Source: an uncultured Chlorobiales bacterium (lineage in GTDB: Bacteria; Bacteroidota; Chlorobiia; Chlorobiales; Thermochlorobacteraceae). Taken from it: DNA of 32,518 bases. Under the pieces are notes generated by a model that made no database searches, was not told the DNA's origin, and was given only the letters and a program-made list of their open reading frames with translations. The translations under genes were made by a program, and so were the position numbers. The DNA is taken from NCBI GenBank assembly GCA_938003965.1, contig CALKXI010000093.1, forward strand, positions 1-32,518, read 5' to 3'. The stretch's first letter is position 1. Each line of letters begins with the position of its first letter. Of the stretch, positions 14,531-23,345 are shown piece by piece.

Positions 14531-14575
14531 TTCGTTTTGAACGAAACTTTTTCGCTCGAAAGTCGAGTTCTTTTT
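14531..14575 (+). terminator. Paired short hairpins after the mS38-like gene
   Basis: TTCGTT/AACGAA (14531-14536, 14540-14545) is followed by CTTTTT. CTCGA/TCGAG (14555-14559, 14563-14567) is followed by TTCTTTTT. Each stem is short (6 and 5 bp), so together they give a likely but weak terminator before tRNA-Lys. Confidence 0.5.
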
Positions 14576-14612
14576 ATGTAAATACAGCGTTTGCAATCAA
14601 GCAAGCGCGGTC

Positions 14613-14685
14613 GAGCATATAGCTCAGCAGGTAGAGCATCTCACTTTTAATGAGAGGGTCGATGGTTCGAGTCCATCTATGCTCA
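14613..14685 (+). tRNA. tRNA-Lys (anticodon UUU)
   Basis: 73 nt cloverleaf: acceptor GAGCATA/TATGCTC, D-arm GCTC/GAGC, anticodon stem TCTCA/TGAGA with loop CTTTTAA (anticodon 14646-14648), T-arm GATGG/CCATC with TTCGAGT, discriminator A. CCA is not encoded. Confidence 0.97.
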
Positions 14686-14709
14686 CAACACGTAACTACT
14701 CGTATCAGC

Positions 14710-14748
14710 AGGCTACTTGTAACTTTGTTGTTGTGAGTAGCCTTTTTT
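14710..14748 (+). terminator. Terminator after tRNA-Lys
   Basis: AGGCTACT (14710-14717) pairs with AGTAGCCT (14736-14743), extended inward by G-T pairs, followed by TTTTTT. It separates the two tRNA genes, so tRNA-Leu may need its own promoter. Confidence 0.8.
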
Positions 14749-14775
14749 GTAAGTTTGTTGTAAATTTTCTTGGTT

Positions 14776-14857
14776 GCCCAGGTGGCGGAATTGGTAGACG
14801 CACTACTTTGAGGTGGTAGCGCCGAAAGGCGTAGGAGTTCGAGTCTCCTCTTGGGCA
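14776..14857 (+). tRNA. tRNA-Leu (anticodon GAG)
   Basis: 82 nt, class II with a long variable arm (GCGCCGAAAGGCGT region). Acceptor GCCCAGG/CTTGGGC (one G-T pair), D-loop AATTGGTAGAC, anticodon stem CTACT/GGTAG with loop TTGAGGT (anticodon 14810-14812), T-arm AGGAG/CTCCT with TTCGAGT. CCA is not encoded. Confidence 0.96.
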
Positions 14858-14860
14858 CAT

Positions 14861-14905
14861 AAGCTGCGACACGTTGAACTACAACACGTTGCGCGGCTTT
14901 TTTTA
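14861..14905 (+). terminator. Terminator after tRNA-Leu
   Basis: AAGCTGCG (14861-14868) pairs with CGCGGCTT (14892-14899) with one G-T pair. After an internal loop, GTTG (14873-14876) pairs with CAAC (14882-14885). A run of seven or more T follows. Confidence 0.75.
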
Positions 14906-14930
14906 TTTTTCTCTCGCGCGTTTTCGACCT

Positions 14931-15692
14931 ATGTATCATCAAACACGCAACGAGCCTCGCTACAAATCGCTTAATCGACTGCTCTCGCAGCGTGGCTACT
15001 GCTCACGACGACAGGCAGAACGGCTGATTCGCAACGGCAAGGTTTGCGTGAATGCTCAAACAGTTCGTAATCCGTTTCAAGTTGTGCCAATTGATGCACG
15101 CCTTGAAATTGCAGGCGAGCCGACACCGAGCGAAAAGCACCTCTATTACGCTGCAATGAACAAACGGCGTGGCACGCTCACCACATCAAACGATGAACAC
15201 GCGCGCAAAACTGTCTATGACGATTTGCACCGATTTTTAACGCAAACAGGAATCACTGAGCGTCTCTTTGCTGTTGGACGCTTGGACAAAGACTCCGATG
15301 GCTTGCTTCTCTTCACCAACGACAATCATTTCGCCGATTTTCTCACCAATCCCGACCATCACATTCCGAAAACCTATCGCGCCCGACTTGCACGTCCTAT
15401 TTCCAATTCTGAACTCGAAACCCTACGCAACGGCATTACGATTGAAGTGCGTGGCCAGCGTTATCTTGCTCAACCGTCTTTACTTGTGCGACTCTCACCG
15501 AGGCTTGTTGAACTTGTGCTTACCGAAGGAAAAAATCGCGAAGTGCGTAGGCTCTTCGACGCTATCGGAAACAAGGTCGAGCGATTAACACGCATTAAGT
15601 TTGGAAATCTTATACTCTCCGAACTCAACTTAGAAGCAGGCGAAACACGGTTCGTTCAAAAAGAAGAGATTTGGAATCATCAACAGAGTTGA
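14931..15692 (+). CDS. RsuA/RluB-family pseudouridine synthase
   Basis: 253 residues from ATG 14931. Seen: an N-terminal S4 RNA-binding domain (LNRLLSQRGYCSRRQAERLI, residues 14-33, then GKVCVN) and the catalytic motif GRLDKDSDGLLLFTND with D119 as the likely nucleophile, then YRARL and EGKNREVRRLFDAIG. Known: the family converts specific uridines of rRNA to pseudouridine (RsuA in 16S; RluB, RluE, RluF in 23S). Which site it modifies cannot be decided here; the layout is closest to RluB/RluF-type enzymes. hemW starts 4 bases after its stop. Confidence 0.9.
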   Translation: MYHQTRNEPRYKSLNRLLSQRGYCSRRQAERLIRNGKVCVNAQTVRNPFQVVPIDARLEIAGEPTPSEKHLYYAAMNKRRGTLTTSNDEHARKTVYDDLHRFLTQTGITERLFAVGRLDKDSDGLLLFTNDNHFADFLTNPDHHIPKTYRARLARPISNSELETLRNGITIEVRGQRYLAQPSLLVRLSPRLVELVLTEGKNREVRRLFDAIGNKVERLTRIKFGNLILSELNLEAGETRFVQKEEIWNHQQS

Positions 15693-15695
15693 AAC

Positions 15696-16868
15696 TTGGC
15701 AGGATTATACTTTCATATTCCGTTTTGTCGCCGTCGGTGCACTTACTGCGACTTTTACTTCGTTACAAACCGTGCGCTCATTGAGCGATTTCTCGATGCG
15801 CTTGAAGCAGAAGTGCACGCCCGCGCCGACCTTTTTTGCGACGAAACTATCTCCACGATTTACTTCGGCGGCGGCACGCCCTCGATGCTTTCTGCAAAGC
15901 AACTCGATCATATTCTCTCACTCGTTCAAAAAAAATTTCGCCTCGATTCCGACCTTGAACTGACCCTCGAAGCCAACCCCGAAGATTTGACCGAATCACT
16001 CTTACAAGATTACGCACATGTCGGAATCAACCGTTTGAGCATTGGCACGCAAGCCTTCAGCGACGAAAAATTGAAATGGCTGTCGCGCAAACACACAGCG
16101 GCAGAAAGTATTGTTTCAGTTGAGCGTGCTCATCGCTGGTTTAAGAACATCAGCATTGATTTAATTTTTGGCACAGCAGGCGAAACGCTTTCCGATTGGC
16201 AACGCGAACTTGAACTTGCCGTCTCACTTTCGCCTGAACACATTTCCGCCTATTCGCTTACGGTTGAGCCTTTCACGCCGCTTTCCAAATTAATTGCACG
16301 CGGCAAGTGCATGCGCCCAAACGATTCGCTTCAAACTGAGATGTTTCTTTTGGCGATGGAATTTTTGGAATCTCATGGCTTTGAGCATTACGAGGTTTCC
16401 AACTATGCGCGTCCCAATTTTCGCTCTCGGCACAATTCTTCGTATTGGCAACGCATTCCGTATGTGGGATTCGGTCCGTCGGCACATTCGTTTTTCAGAC
16501 AGGCAGGAAACGAAATTCGCTCTGCCAATCAAAGAAGCCTGAATCGCTATTTGGAAAATCCGACCGATGCTCACGATTTGCGCGAAGTGCTTTCCGACCT
16601 TGACCGATTCAACGAAACCGTGCTTCTTTCGCTCCGACAGCGCGAAGGATTGTCGTTAGAACTATTGGCGAAAAATTTTAACTTTGCAACTTCGCATTTT
16701 GAAACGCTAAACCAAACCGTCGCCGATTTCGAGCGCGATGGATTGTTGACCACGGAACACGAAACCATTAAACTGACGCGTAGCGGTTTTACGCTTGCCG
16801 ATACAATTGCATCTGAACTTTTTATCACTGAACATCAACAACATAGTGGCGCTGCATGTGCGTCCTAA
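15696..16868 (+). CDS. hemW: HemW-type radical SAM heme chaperone
   Basis: 390 residues starting at a TTG (15696), the only start that keeps the family's N-terminus LYFHIPFC. Seen: the radical-SAM triad C11-x3-C15-x2-C18 (CRRRCTYC), GGGTPS, EANPEDL, NRLSIGTQAF, then HNSSYW and YVGFGPSAHSF. Known: HemW proteins resemble the oxygen-independent coproporphyrinogen oxidase HemN but act in heme delivery. True HemN has a further Cys in the motif and a longer N-terminus, both missing here. In a bacteriochlorophyll-making cell a tetrapyrrole link is natural, but no other such gene is adjacent. Coupled to the pseudouridine synthase. Confidence 0.9.
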   Translation: MAGLYFHIPFCRRRCTYCDFYFVTNRALIERFLDALEAEVHARADLFCDETISTIYFGGGTPSMLSAKQLDHILSLVQKKFRLDSDLELTLEANPEDLTESLLQDYAHVGINRLSIGTQAFSDEKLKWLSRKHTAAESIVSVERAHRWFKNISIDLIFGTAGETLSDWQRELELAVSLSPEHISAYSLTVEPFTPLSKLIARGKCMRPNDSLQTEMFLLAMEFLESHGFEHYEVSNYARPNFRSRHNSSYWQRIPYVGFGPSAHSFFRQAGNEIRSANQRSLNRYLENPTDAHDLREVLSDLDRFNETVLLSLRQREGLSLELLAKNFNFATSHFETLNQTVADFERDGLLTTEHETIKLTRSGFTLADTIASELFITEHQQHSGAACAS

Positions 16869-16910
16869 AAAAATCTCACCAATTCACTTGTAACTGATAA
16901 CCTTAATTCA

Positions 16911-19637
16911 ATGCTCACGCACAATCGTCTGAACGCCTATCTTGCCTTAGCCGTCTTTCTCATTTCCGAACTTGTATATGTCTTGACTATGGCACCGACC
17001 TTTTCGTTTTGGGATTGCGGTGAATTTGTTGCCGTTGCCTACACGCTCGGCGTGCCGCACCCGCCGGGAACGCCAATTTTCACGGTGCTGGGGCGGCTGT
17101 TCACGATGATTCCATTTGGAGATATTGGCGCGCGCGTCAATTTCATTAGCACGCTTTGTAGCGCGCTCACGGTGATGTTTACTTACCTTATCACGATTCG
17201 GTTCATTCGTATTTACCGACAAACTCCGCCTGACGAGTGGTCAACAGCGGAAAAAATTTCGGCCTATTCGGCAGGGGTGATTGGCGCGTTGGCTTTGGCA
17301 TTTTCGGATAGTTTTTGGTTCAACGCGGTTGAGGCGGAAGTTTATGCCATGTCGATGCTCTTTAACTCGTCGGTGGTGTGGCTGATTTTGAAATGGTATG
17401 AAGTTGCTGATGAAGAAGGCAACGAAAAGTGGCTACTGCTCATCGCATATGCGTTTGGACTTGCGCTCGGCGTTCACTTGCAAGCACTCTTGGCGTTCTT
17501 TGCGATTGCAATGGTGTATTATTACAAGCGATATGAAATTTCCGTCGGCAGTTTTGCGGTGCTGGTGGTGGTTTCATCGTTACTATTCTTTGTAATTTAT
17601 CCTGGCATTGTTAAAGGGCTTCCTGCGCTGATGCGCGATATTGGGGTATGGTTCATTTTCGCTCTCGTGATTGGACTTATCTACGCAATCTATTACACGC
17701 ATCAAAAGAAATTACGCTTGTGGAATTTGGCGGCGGTCTCGCTTTTATTAATTGTGATTGGTTATAGTTCGTTCACGGTCATTTACTTGCGCTCGAAGAC
17801 GAATCCGCCGATTAACGAGAACGCTCCGAATACGATGGAAAAACTTTACTCCTACCTCAATCGCGAGCAATACGGCGACTATCCGATTTTCAAACGTCGC
17901 TGGTCGCAAGACCCGCAACACCAACAGAACTATCAAAAGTATTCCAGCGACTTGGATTTCTTCTTGAAGTATCAAGTTGGGCACTTGTATTTGCGTTACT
18001 TTGGTTGGCAGTTCATCGGTCGCTACGGCGATGTGCAGGATGATGGAATTGACTTTTCAAAGTTTTGGGGGATTCCGTTCGGCGTTGGGCTGTTTGGGAT
18101 GTTTTATCATTTCAGACGACAGTGGAACATGGCACTTGTGGTGCTTGCACTGTTTCTCTTGACTGGCGTCTTTATCAACATTTATGCAAACCCGCCCGAG
18201 CCACAACCACGCGAGCGCGATTATGTGTATGTCGGTAGTTTCTTTGCCTTTGCAATTTGGATAGGCATTGGGATTGACGCACTTTTTGAGACGATTCGCG
18301 AAAGTTTGAAAGAAGAAAAACAACTTGTGCCTGCAACGGTTGCGCTGTGTTTGTTTGGTTTGCTCTTCGTTAATGGAAGGATGTTGCAAGTCAATTATCA
18401 CTCGCACGATCGTAGCGGCAACTACGCGCCGTGGGACTATGCCTACAACTTGCTCAACAGTTGTGCCAAAGATGGGATTCTTTTCACGAATGGCGACAAC
18501 GATACGTTTCCGCTGTGGTATTTGCAAGAGGTTGCAAGGGTTCGTCAAGATGTGCGCGTTGTAAATCTTTCGCTTGCAAACACGGATTGGTATGTTCGAC
18601 AACTGATGTATGAATCGCCACGCGGCGCAAAGCCAATTAAGATGAACATCTCGGAGCGCGAACTTAAAAACTTCGGCTATGAACAATGGTCGCCACGTGT
18701 GGTGGCGCTTCCTGTTCCTGCTTCAGCCAAGACGGACGTGCTTTATTATGATGACAGCAAGAAACTTCGATTAAATCTTGATTCTACCTCCACTGCCATT
18801 CGGAATGTCGTTGATACAGTTCGTTGGACCTTTGAGCCTTACATCAAACTGCAAAGTGGACAAGGATACATTCGCGCTCAAGACCGTGTTGTCTATGAAA
18901 CAATTGTCAACAACCTTTGGGAACGCCCTGTCTATTTTGCTGTAACGGTGAGCGACAACAACCGCATCGGCATTGATAATTATCTCCGAATGGACGGTTT
19001 CGCCTATCGCATTGTGCCAGTTAAAACTGATAACTACGGATACTTTGAGCCTGAAATTATGTGGGATAAGTTGATGAATGTGTATCGCTACGAACGATTA
19101 GACGACCCGACGGTTTATTACGATGAAAACACGCGCCGAATGGTAAGCAATTATCGCACGATTATGCTTCAACTCGCGCAATACTATGCACAAAATCCAA
19201 ATGCTATCTCGACCATTCGCGACAAAGAGGGAAACATCAAACAAGTTCCGAACAAGGAATTAGCGACACAACTCTTAGACAAATCGCTTTCAATTTTGCC
19301 GACAGCAATTGGCGAGATGGATTATCGCATCTTGCAAGCCATTATTCAACTATATTCCAAAGTCGATGGCAAAGCACAAATTGCGCGTTTGCTTCCTACA
19401 CTGGAAGAATCTGTCGACCGCCGTGTTCAAGCCAATCCGAACGACCTTTCCCCACGCTACATTCTTGCAACGGCGTATCGCACAGTTGGGGAGTATGATA
19501 AAGCCGTTATGATTTTGCAATCGCTCTCACAGCAATACAGCCAAGATTCGTTCTTGAAACGAGAACTTGAAGAGACAAGAGCACAGGCACAAAAGCGCAA
19601 AACGAATATTGATACAACAAAGAACGATGAGCATTGA
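16911..19637 (+). CDS. DUF2723 membrane protein (predicted glycosyltransferase) with TPR-like C-terminus
   Basis: 908 residues. The N-terminal half is a DUF2723 domain: LTMAPTFSFWDCGEFVA, then LGVPHPPGTPIFTVLGR, then about ten hydrophobic helices and PPEPQPRERDYVYVGSF. The ending GNYAPWDYAYNLL and GDNDTFPLWYLQ belongs to the usual periplasmic portion. Known: DUF2723 proteins in Bacteroidetes and Chlorobi resemble protein O-mannosyltransferases (GT-C fold), with an acidic residue after the first helix (DCGE) as the likely catalytic position. The last 150 residues contain TPR-like helices (RYILATAYRTVGEYDKAV). It overlaps lpxA by 11 bases. The substrate is unknown. Confidence 0.88.
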   Translation: MLTHNRLNAYLALAVFLISELVYVLTMAPTFSFWDCGEFVAVAYTLGVPHPPGTPIFTVLGRLFTMIPFGDIGARVNFISTLCSALTVMFTYLITIRFIRIYRQTPPDEWSTAEKISAYSAGVIGALALAFSDSFWFNAVEAEVYAMSMLFNSSVVWLILKWYEVADEEGNEKWLLLIAYAFGLALGVHLQALLAFFAIAMVYYYKRYEISVGSFAVLVVVSSLLFFVIYPGIVKGLPALMRDIGVWFIFALVIGLIYAIYYTHQKKLRLWNLAAVSLLLIVIGYSSFTVIYLRSKTNPPINENAPNTMEKLYSYLNREQYGDYPIFKRRWSQDPQHQQNYQKYSSDLDFFLKYQVGHLYLRYFGWQFIGRYGDVQDDGIDFSKFWGIPFGVGLFGMFYHFRRQWNMALVVLALFLLTGVFINIYANPPEPQPRERDYVYVGSFFAFAIWIGIGIDALFETIRESLKEEKQLVPATVALCLFGLLFVNGRMLQVNYHSHDRSGNYAPWDYAYNLLNSCAKDGILFTNGDNDTFPLWYLQEVARVRQDVRVVNLSLANTDWYVRQLMYESPRGAKPIKMNISERELKNFGYEQWSPRVVALPVPASAKTDVLYYDDSKKLRLNLDSTSTAIRNVVDTVRWTFEPYIKLQSGQGYIRAQDRVVYETIVNNLWERPVYFAVTVSDNNRIGIDNYLRMDGFAYRIVPVKTDNYGYFEPEIMWDKLMNVYRYERLDDPTVYYDENTRRMVSNYRTIMLQLAQYYAQNPNAISTIRDKEGNIKQVPNKELATQLLDKSLSILPTAIGEMDYRILQAIIQLYSKVDGKAQIARLLPTLEESVDRRVQANPNDLSPRYILATAYRTVGEYDKAVMILQSLSQQYSQDSFLKRELEETRAQAQKRKTNIDTTKNDEH

Positions 19638-20424
19638 GATTCACCCGACTGCAATTGTTAGCCCAAAAGCCAAACTTGCTGATGGCGTTTCTATTGGCGC
19701 TTATAGCATTATTGAAGACGATGTCGAGCTTGGGGAAGGCACAGTTGTTCATCCACACGCCTATATCGGCAACGGTGCACGCATTGGCAAATATTGCCAA
19801 ATTTTCATCGGTGCAGTCGTTTCCATGATTCCACAAGATTTGAAGTTCAAAGGCGAGACCTCTTTTGCGATTATCGGCGATAATACGACGATTCGTGAAT
19901 ACGCGACCGTTCATCGTGGCACTGGCGAAAATGGAAAGACACTCGTGGGTTCAGATTGTCTCATCATGGCATATGTTCACTTGGCGCACGACGTTGTTGT
20001 TGGAAATCACGTCATTATTTCAAACACGACGCAGGTTGCAGGGCACTGCGAAATTGGCGACTATGCAACGATTGGCGGCGTTTGCGGTATTCACCAATTC
20101 ACGCGGATTGGACGGCATGCGATGGTAGCGAGTTCTTCGCGCGTCGTTTATGACGTTCCGCCCTTTGTGATGGCGGGCAGAGAACCGTTCCGCTATGAAG
20201 GGTTGAACCTTGTGGGCTTAAAGCGTCGGGGCTTTGCGCCAGAAACGCTGGCTTCTTTGCGCAACCTTTATCGCTTGATTTTTCAGTCAGGTTTGTTGAT
20301 TCCAAATGCACTCGAGCGCGTCAAGTCGGAAATCCCACCTTCGCAAGAGCGCGATGAAGTCATTGCCTTTTTTGAATCGGGCAAGCATCGCAAGTTTATT
20401 CGCTCGCCCCTTCATTTTGAATAG
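19627..20424 (+). CDS. lpxA: Acyl-ACP--UDP-N-acetylglucosamine O-acyltransferase
   Basis: 265 residues from ATG 19627. Seen: a left-handed beta helix of hexapeptide repeats ([20 protein letters not shown] onward), the catalytic His in [12 protein letters not shown] (H121), [13 protein letters not shown] and the helical C-terminus. Known: LpxA starts lipid A synthesis by adding a 3-hydroxyacyl chain to UDP-GlcNAc in the cytoplasm. Its start lies within the last 11 bases of the DUF2723 gene, which implies one transcript. A longer start at 19567 is unlikely since it would overlap further and add residues outside the fold. Other lpx genes are not in the window. Confidence 0.96.
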   Translation: MSIEIHPTAIVSPKAKLADGVSIGAYSIIEDDVELGEGTVVHPHAYIGNGARIGKYCQIFIGAVVSMIPQDLKFKGETSFAIIGDNTTIREYATVHRGTGENGKTLVGSDCLIMAYVHLAHDVVVGNHVIISNTTQVAGHCEIGDYATIGGVCGIHQFTRIGRHAMVASSSRVVYDVPPFVMAGREPFRYEGLNLVGLKRRGFAPETLASLRNLYRLIFQSGLLIPNALERVKSEIPPSQERDEVIAFFESGKHRKFIRSPLHFE

Positions 20425-20488
20425 GCTTGTAATTCTCAAAACCTTTCCTAAATTCCCAAAATTTTTCAAACGCAAATTCATTCCCGCT

Positions 20489-20992
20489 ATGGCACGAGAC
20501 CTCAACAAAGTGATGCTCATCGGTCGCTTAGGTTCAGACCCCGAAGCCCGTACTACACCCAACGGCTCGTTAGTTGTCAATTTCAACTTAGCCACAGGCG
20601 ACAGTTACAAGGATAAGAATACAGGACAGACGGTCGAGAAAACTGAATGGCATCGAATCGTCGCTTGGGACAAGCTTGGCGAAGTTTGTCGGCAATATCT
20701 TCACAAAGGCAGTTTAGTTTATGTGGAAGGTCGCTTGCAAACGCGCAGTTGGGACGACAAAGAGACAGGTAAGAAAAATTACATCACGGAGATTGTCTGC
20801 ACCGATATGCAAATTCTGACGCCCAAGTCGCAGTCGCAAAACGACAAAGGGGGACAAATGATCCCTGCTCCGCCGCCATCGGTATATGAGGAAATGCCTA
20901 CGTCGTCCGACCCCAAAGCGTCGGCACCTTCTTCAAAGCACATGCCAGAAGCGCCTCCAAGCGAACCGAAAAGCGACGATTTGCCGTTTTAA
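20489..20992 (+). CDS. ssb: Single-stranded DNA-binding protein
   Basis: 167 residues from ATG 20489. Seen: the OB fold [19 protein letters not shown], then [27 protein letters not shown], a Pro/Ser-rich linker and the acidic tip DDLPF that recruits partner proteins. Known: SSB coats single-stranded DNA in replication and repair. The ATG was chosen because the family starts here; a longer reading from 20306 would overlap lpxA. A terminator follows 23 bp after the stop. Confidence 0.96.
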   Translation: MARDLNKVMLIGRLGSDPEARTTPNGSLVVNFNLATGDSYKDKNTGQTVEKTEWHRIVAWDKLGEVCRQYLHKGSLVYVEGRLQTRSWDDKETGKKNYITEIVCTDMQILTPKSQSQNDKGGQMIPAPPPSVYEEMPTSSDPKASAPSSKHMPEAPPSEPKSDDLPF

Positions 20993-21014
20993 TGATTTCA
21001 TCAATGCCAATTAT

Positions 21015-21039
21015 GCCGCTGATTTGCAAGCGGCTTTTT
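21015..21039 (+). terminator. Terminator after ssb
   Basis: GCCGCT (21015-21020) pairs with AGCGGC (21029-21034) over an 8-base loop and is followed by TTTTT. It ends only 8 bases before the ATG of the next gene, so that gene must be read through it or start inside it. Confidence 0.75.
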
Positions 21040-21046
21040 CTTTTCC

Positions 21047-22339
21047 ATGCTGGGCTTCTTTTTCGTTCTCCTGCTGATAGTGCCACAAGTTACTCATTCG
21101 CAATCCCCACGCGATAGCACAGAGCGCGTCGTGATTTTAGACCGAGCAAATGAAATCTCGAGAGGCACTTTTACATCACCGAAAACGAAAACATCGCCTG
21201 CGATTTCCGAGCCCATTCGCATGGTGAGCGGCAACGTGCGTTTCATTGAATCGACAACGACGGTCGACTGCGACACTGCGGTGCAGTTTCTTCAATCCCG
21301 AAAAATTCGTCTGGTTGGGAACATCGTTATCGTACGCGATACCGTTACCATTCGTGGCGAAGAGGGATTTTATTTCCCCGATGAACGTAAATCCATTCTT
21401 GAGAGAAATGTAAGCCTTACAGATAAGCAAGTTTTGCTCAATAGTCAAAAGGGGGTTTATTTTTCCGACATCAAGACAGCGTATTTCAGCGAAAAAGTCT
21501 CTCTGAAAGATACCGCCACTCTCATTTTCTCCGATAGCCTCGTTTATTTTCGCAACGAAGCGCGTGCTCTTGTTCTAGGTAATGTGATTGTAACGAATCT
21601 GACCGATAACATTGTCATCACAGGCGATTACGGCGAGCATTTCACCAATGACAAACGCAGTTTCATCACAGGAAATCCTGTTCTCACCAAAATCGATACG
21701 ACCTTGTCGGGCGAAATTGATACGCTTATCATTCGCTCTAAACGAATGGACGCTTTCCGAAGTGAGTCAGACACTTTGCCTCGCATTGACATCATCGACA
21801 GCGTCCGAATTCGGCGCGGCACACTTCGCTCTCGCTCCAACAAGGCAAGATACTTGCTTCAAAAAAAGATGATTGTGCTTTATGAAAATCCTATCGTTTG
21901 GTATGAAAACCATCAACTGACGGGCGACTCAATTGTCGTTGAACTCCGTGAAAACGGGCGGCAGAATCGGATTGATAAAATGTGCATTTATCGGCGTGCC
22001 TTTCTTGCCTCAAAGGCTTCGCTCGATACTTCGGGCAGAAAATTCAATCAAATTTCAGGCGACGTCATGGTGCTTGCTTTCAATGAAAAATCTCAAATTG
22101 AGCGTGCCGACGTCTTCAAGCAGTCGCGTAGCCTTTACTACACCTCCGACGACGGCAAGCCGAAAGGCGCGAACTTGACCAGCGGCGACGAAATCACCGT
22201 TTATTTTCAAAACAATCAAATTCAATCCATCACCTTTCGCGGTGCGATTGAAGGCATGCAGTATCCTGAACGGCTTATCGACCGCGTTCAAAATCTTCCC
22301 AACTTTCAGTGGCGCGAATCAGAAAAGCCCACTGACTAA
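21047..22339 (+). CDS. OstA/LptA-like periplasmic protein
   Basis: 430 residues. A hydrophobic signal (residues 1-19, no basic residue before it, which is unusual) is followed by repeated OstA-type beta units: VSGNVRFIESTTTVDCD, IRLVGNIVIVRD, RGEEGFYFPD, LERNVSL, and so on to about residue 400. Known: OstA_2-like proteins of Bacteroidetes/Chlorobi form the beta-jellyroll bridge that carries lipopolysaccharide across the periplasm, as LptA does. This fits the nearby lpxA. There are about eight recognisable repeats with the -GDxA/GEGxxY-type turns. The ATG is the first after an in-frame stop at 21020-21022. No Shine-Dalgarno, and the ssb terminator sits just ahead. Confidence 0.82.
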   Translation: MLGFFFVLLLIVPQVTHSQSPRDSTERVVILDRANEISRGTFTSPKTKTSPAISEPIRMVSGNVRFIESTTTVDCDTAVQFLQSRKIRLVGNIVIVRDTVTIRGEEGFYFPDERKSILERNVSLTDKQVLLNSQKGVYFSDIKTAYFSEKVSLKDTATLIFSDSLVYFRNEARALVLGNVIVTNLTDNIVITGDYGEHFTNDKRSFITGNPVLTKIDTTLSGEIDTLIIRSKRMDAFRSESDTLPRIDIIDSVRIRRGTLRSRSNKARYLLQKKMIVLYENPIVWYENHQLTGDSIVVELRENGRQNRIDKMCIYRRAFLASKASLDTSGRKFNQISGDVMVLAFNEKSQIERADVFKQSRSLYYTSDDGKPKGANLTSGDEITVYFQNNQIQSITFRGAIEGMQYPERLIDRVQNLPNFQWRESEKPTD

Positions 22340-22364
22340 CCTTTTTAGGACAACAGTTGTCGAA

Positions 22365-22391
22365 CAAAAAAGGCGGACAAAGGTCCGCCTT
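22365..22391 (-). terminator. Terminator of the OmpA-like gene
   Basis: AAGGCGGAC (22370-22378) and GTCCGCCTT (22383-22391) form a perfect 9-bp stem with a 4-base loop. On the minus strand it is followed by TTTTTT. It lies between two convergent genes; on the plus strand no strong T-run follows. Confidence 0.85.
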
Positions 22392-22412
22392 CAAAACCCA
22401 TCTATCGTGAGA

Positions 22413-23117
22413 TTACTTTTTCTTTTTCGGCTCAACGACACGAATCACCTTTGCTTCAATTTTGCCAGAAGCCATACCTTTGCCAACGACGACACGATTG
22501 CCTGCAATTTTGTTCTTCACAAGGTAAGAACGAACAGCAGAAGCACGCTTCATTGCTTCAGTTTTTTGCTTCTTTGCAGGCGTTGAGGCATCTGCAAAGC
22601 CTGTAATTTCAACCACGAGATTTTCTTTTTCCTTCAACAAGTTCGCAAGACGGCTCAAGTCAGATTCATCGGTGATTTTGCCGTTCTTAGCAAATGAAAC
22701 ATTGAACGAAAGCATATCGCCAACGTTGCTGAGCGTTGGTGGTGGTGGTGGTGGTGGTGGTGGTGGCGGTGGCGGTGGCGGTGGTGGGTCTTTCACGGTA
22801 ACCGTCACAGTTTGTTCAACTGAGCCACCTGCGTTGCTTGCATACAAGCGATATGTTGTCGTTTGGCTGGGATTAACGTTTGAGTTGCCAACAATCATTG
22901 TGTCGCCTTCAGCGCGAAGAATGGGCTCCATTCCGTCAATCAAGACGGTATCGGGCGAGCCGTAGACTTCCCATGAAAGGTTAACCGGTCCCTTGCCTTT
23001 GACAATTGACTCGGGTGTTGCCTTGAATGAGGCAATTGTTGGTGGTGCTGGTGGACCGCCGCAGCGCATCGCAACCGCACACAAGACAGACAGAGTGATA
23101 ACCTGAAGTCGTCTCAT
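22413..23117 (-). CDS. OmpA-like envelope protein with Ig-like domain and polyproline linker
   Basis: 234 residues. Signal peptide (MRRLQVITLSVLCAVAMRC; Cys 19 with a poor lipobox), an Ig-like domain (about 28-107: SIVKGKGPVNLSWEVYG to EQTVTVTV), a linker of 17 consecutive prolines (22737-22787), then an OmpA-type peptidoglycan-binding domain (about 128-230: LSFNVSFAKNG, VVEITGFADAS, KRASAVRSYLVKN). The OmpA Asp and Arg are present (D176-like FADAS; KRASAVRSYL). Known: OmpA domains hold outer-membrane or surface proteins to peptidoglycan. A fairly good AGGAG lies 10 bases before ATG 23117. The end is Lys-rich. Confidence 0.85.
   Translation of the reverse strand: MRRLQVITLSVLCAVAMRCGGPPAPPTIASFKATPESIVKGKGPVNLSWEVYGSPDTVLIDGMEPILRAEGDTMIVGNSNVNPSQTTTYRLYASNAGGSVEQTVTVTVKDPPPPPPPPPPPPPPPPPTLSNVGDMLSFNVSFAKNGKITDESDLSRLANLLKEKENLVVEITGFADASTPAKKQKTEAMKRASAVRSYLVKNKIAGNRVVVGKGMASGKIEAKVIRVVEPKKKK
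22737..22787 (-). repeat. Proline-codon microsatellite (17 prolines)
   Basis: A run of CCA/CCG codons (GGT/GGC units on the plus strand), mainly CCA with CCG at intervals, coding 17 consecutive prolines. Such runs need elongation factor P to be translated and are prone to length change. Confidence 0.95.
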
Positions 23118-23345
23118 GATGAGTGTTCTCCTCGTTTTTGACGTTTGATGAGTTAAAAAAGGCTTTCTTTTGTTAGAAAGTTGAGTTGATGAAAACTAGC
23201 AGTATTTTTGACCGTTCTTCCCACGATTTTCGTGCTTGCAAATTGCAGTGAAGCAGGAACAGTCGTGAAAAGTAATCGCAATATACAACGATTTAACTCA
23301 ATTTCGAAAATCGCACATTTTTTTTGCGCTTACTTTCTTTGCAAG

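Noticed and set aside
22672-22965. Plus-strand frame containing a long glycine run
   Set aside because: It is the reverse complement of the proline tract in the OmpA-like gene; the minus-strand frame has a signal peptide and two recognisable domains.
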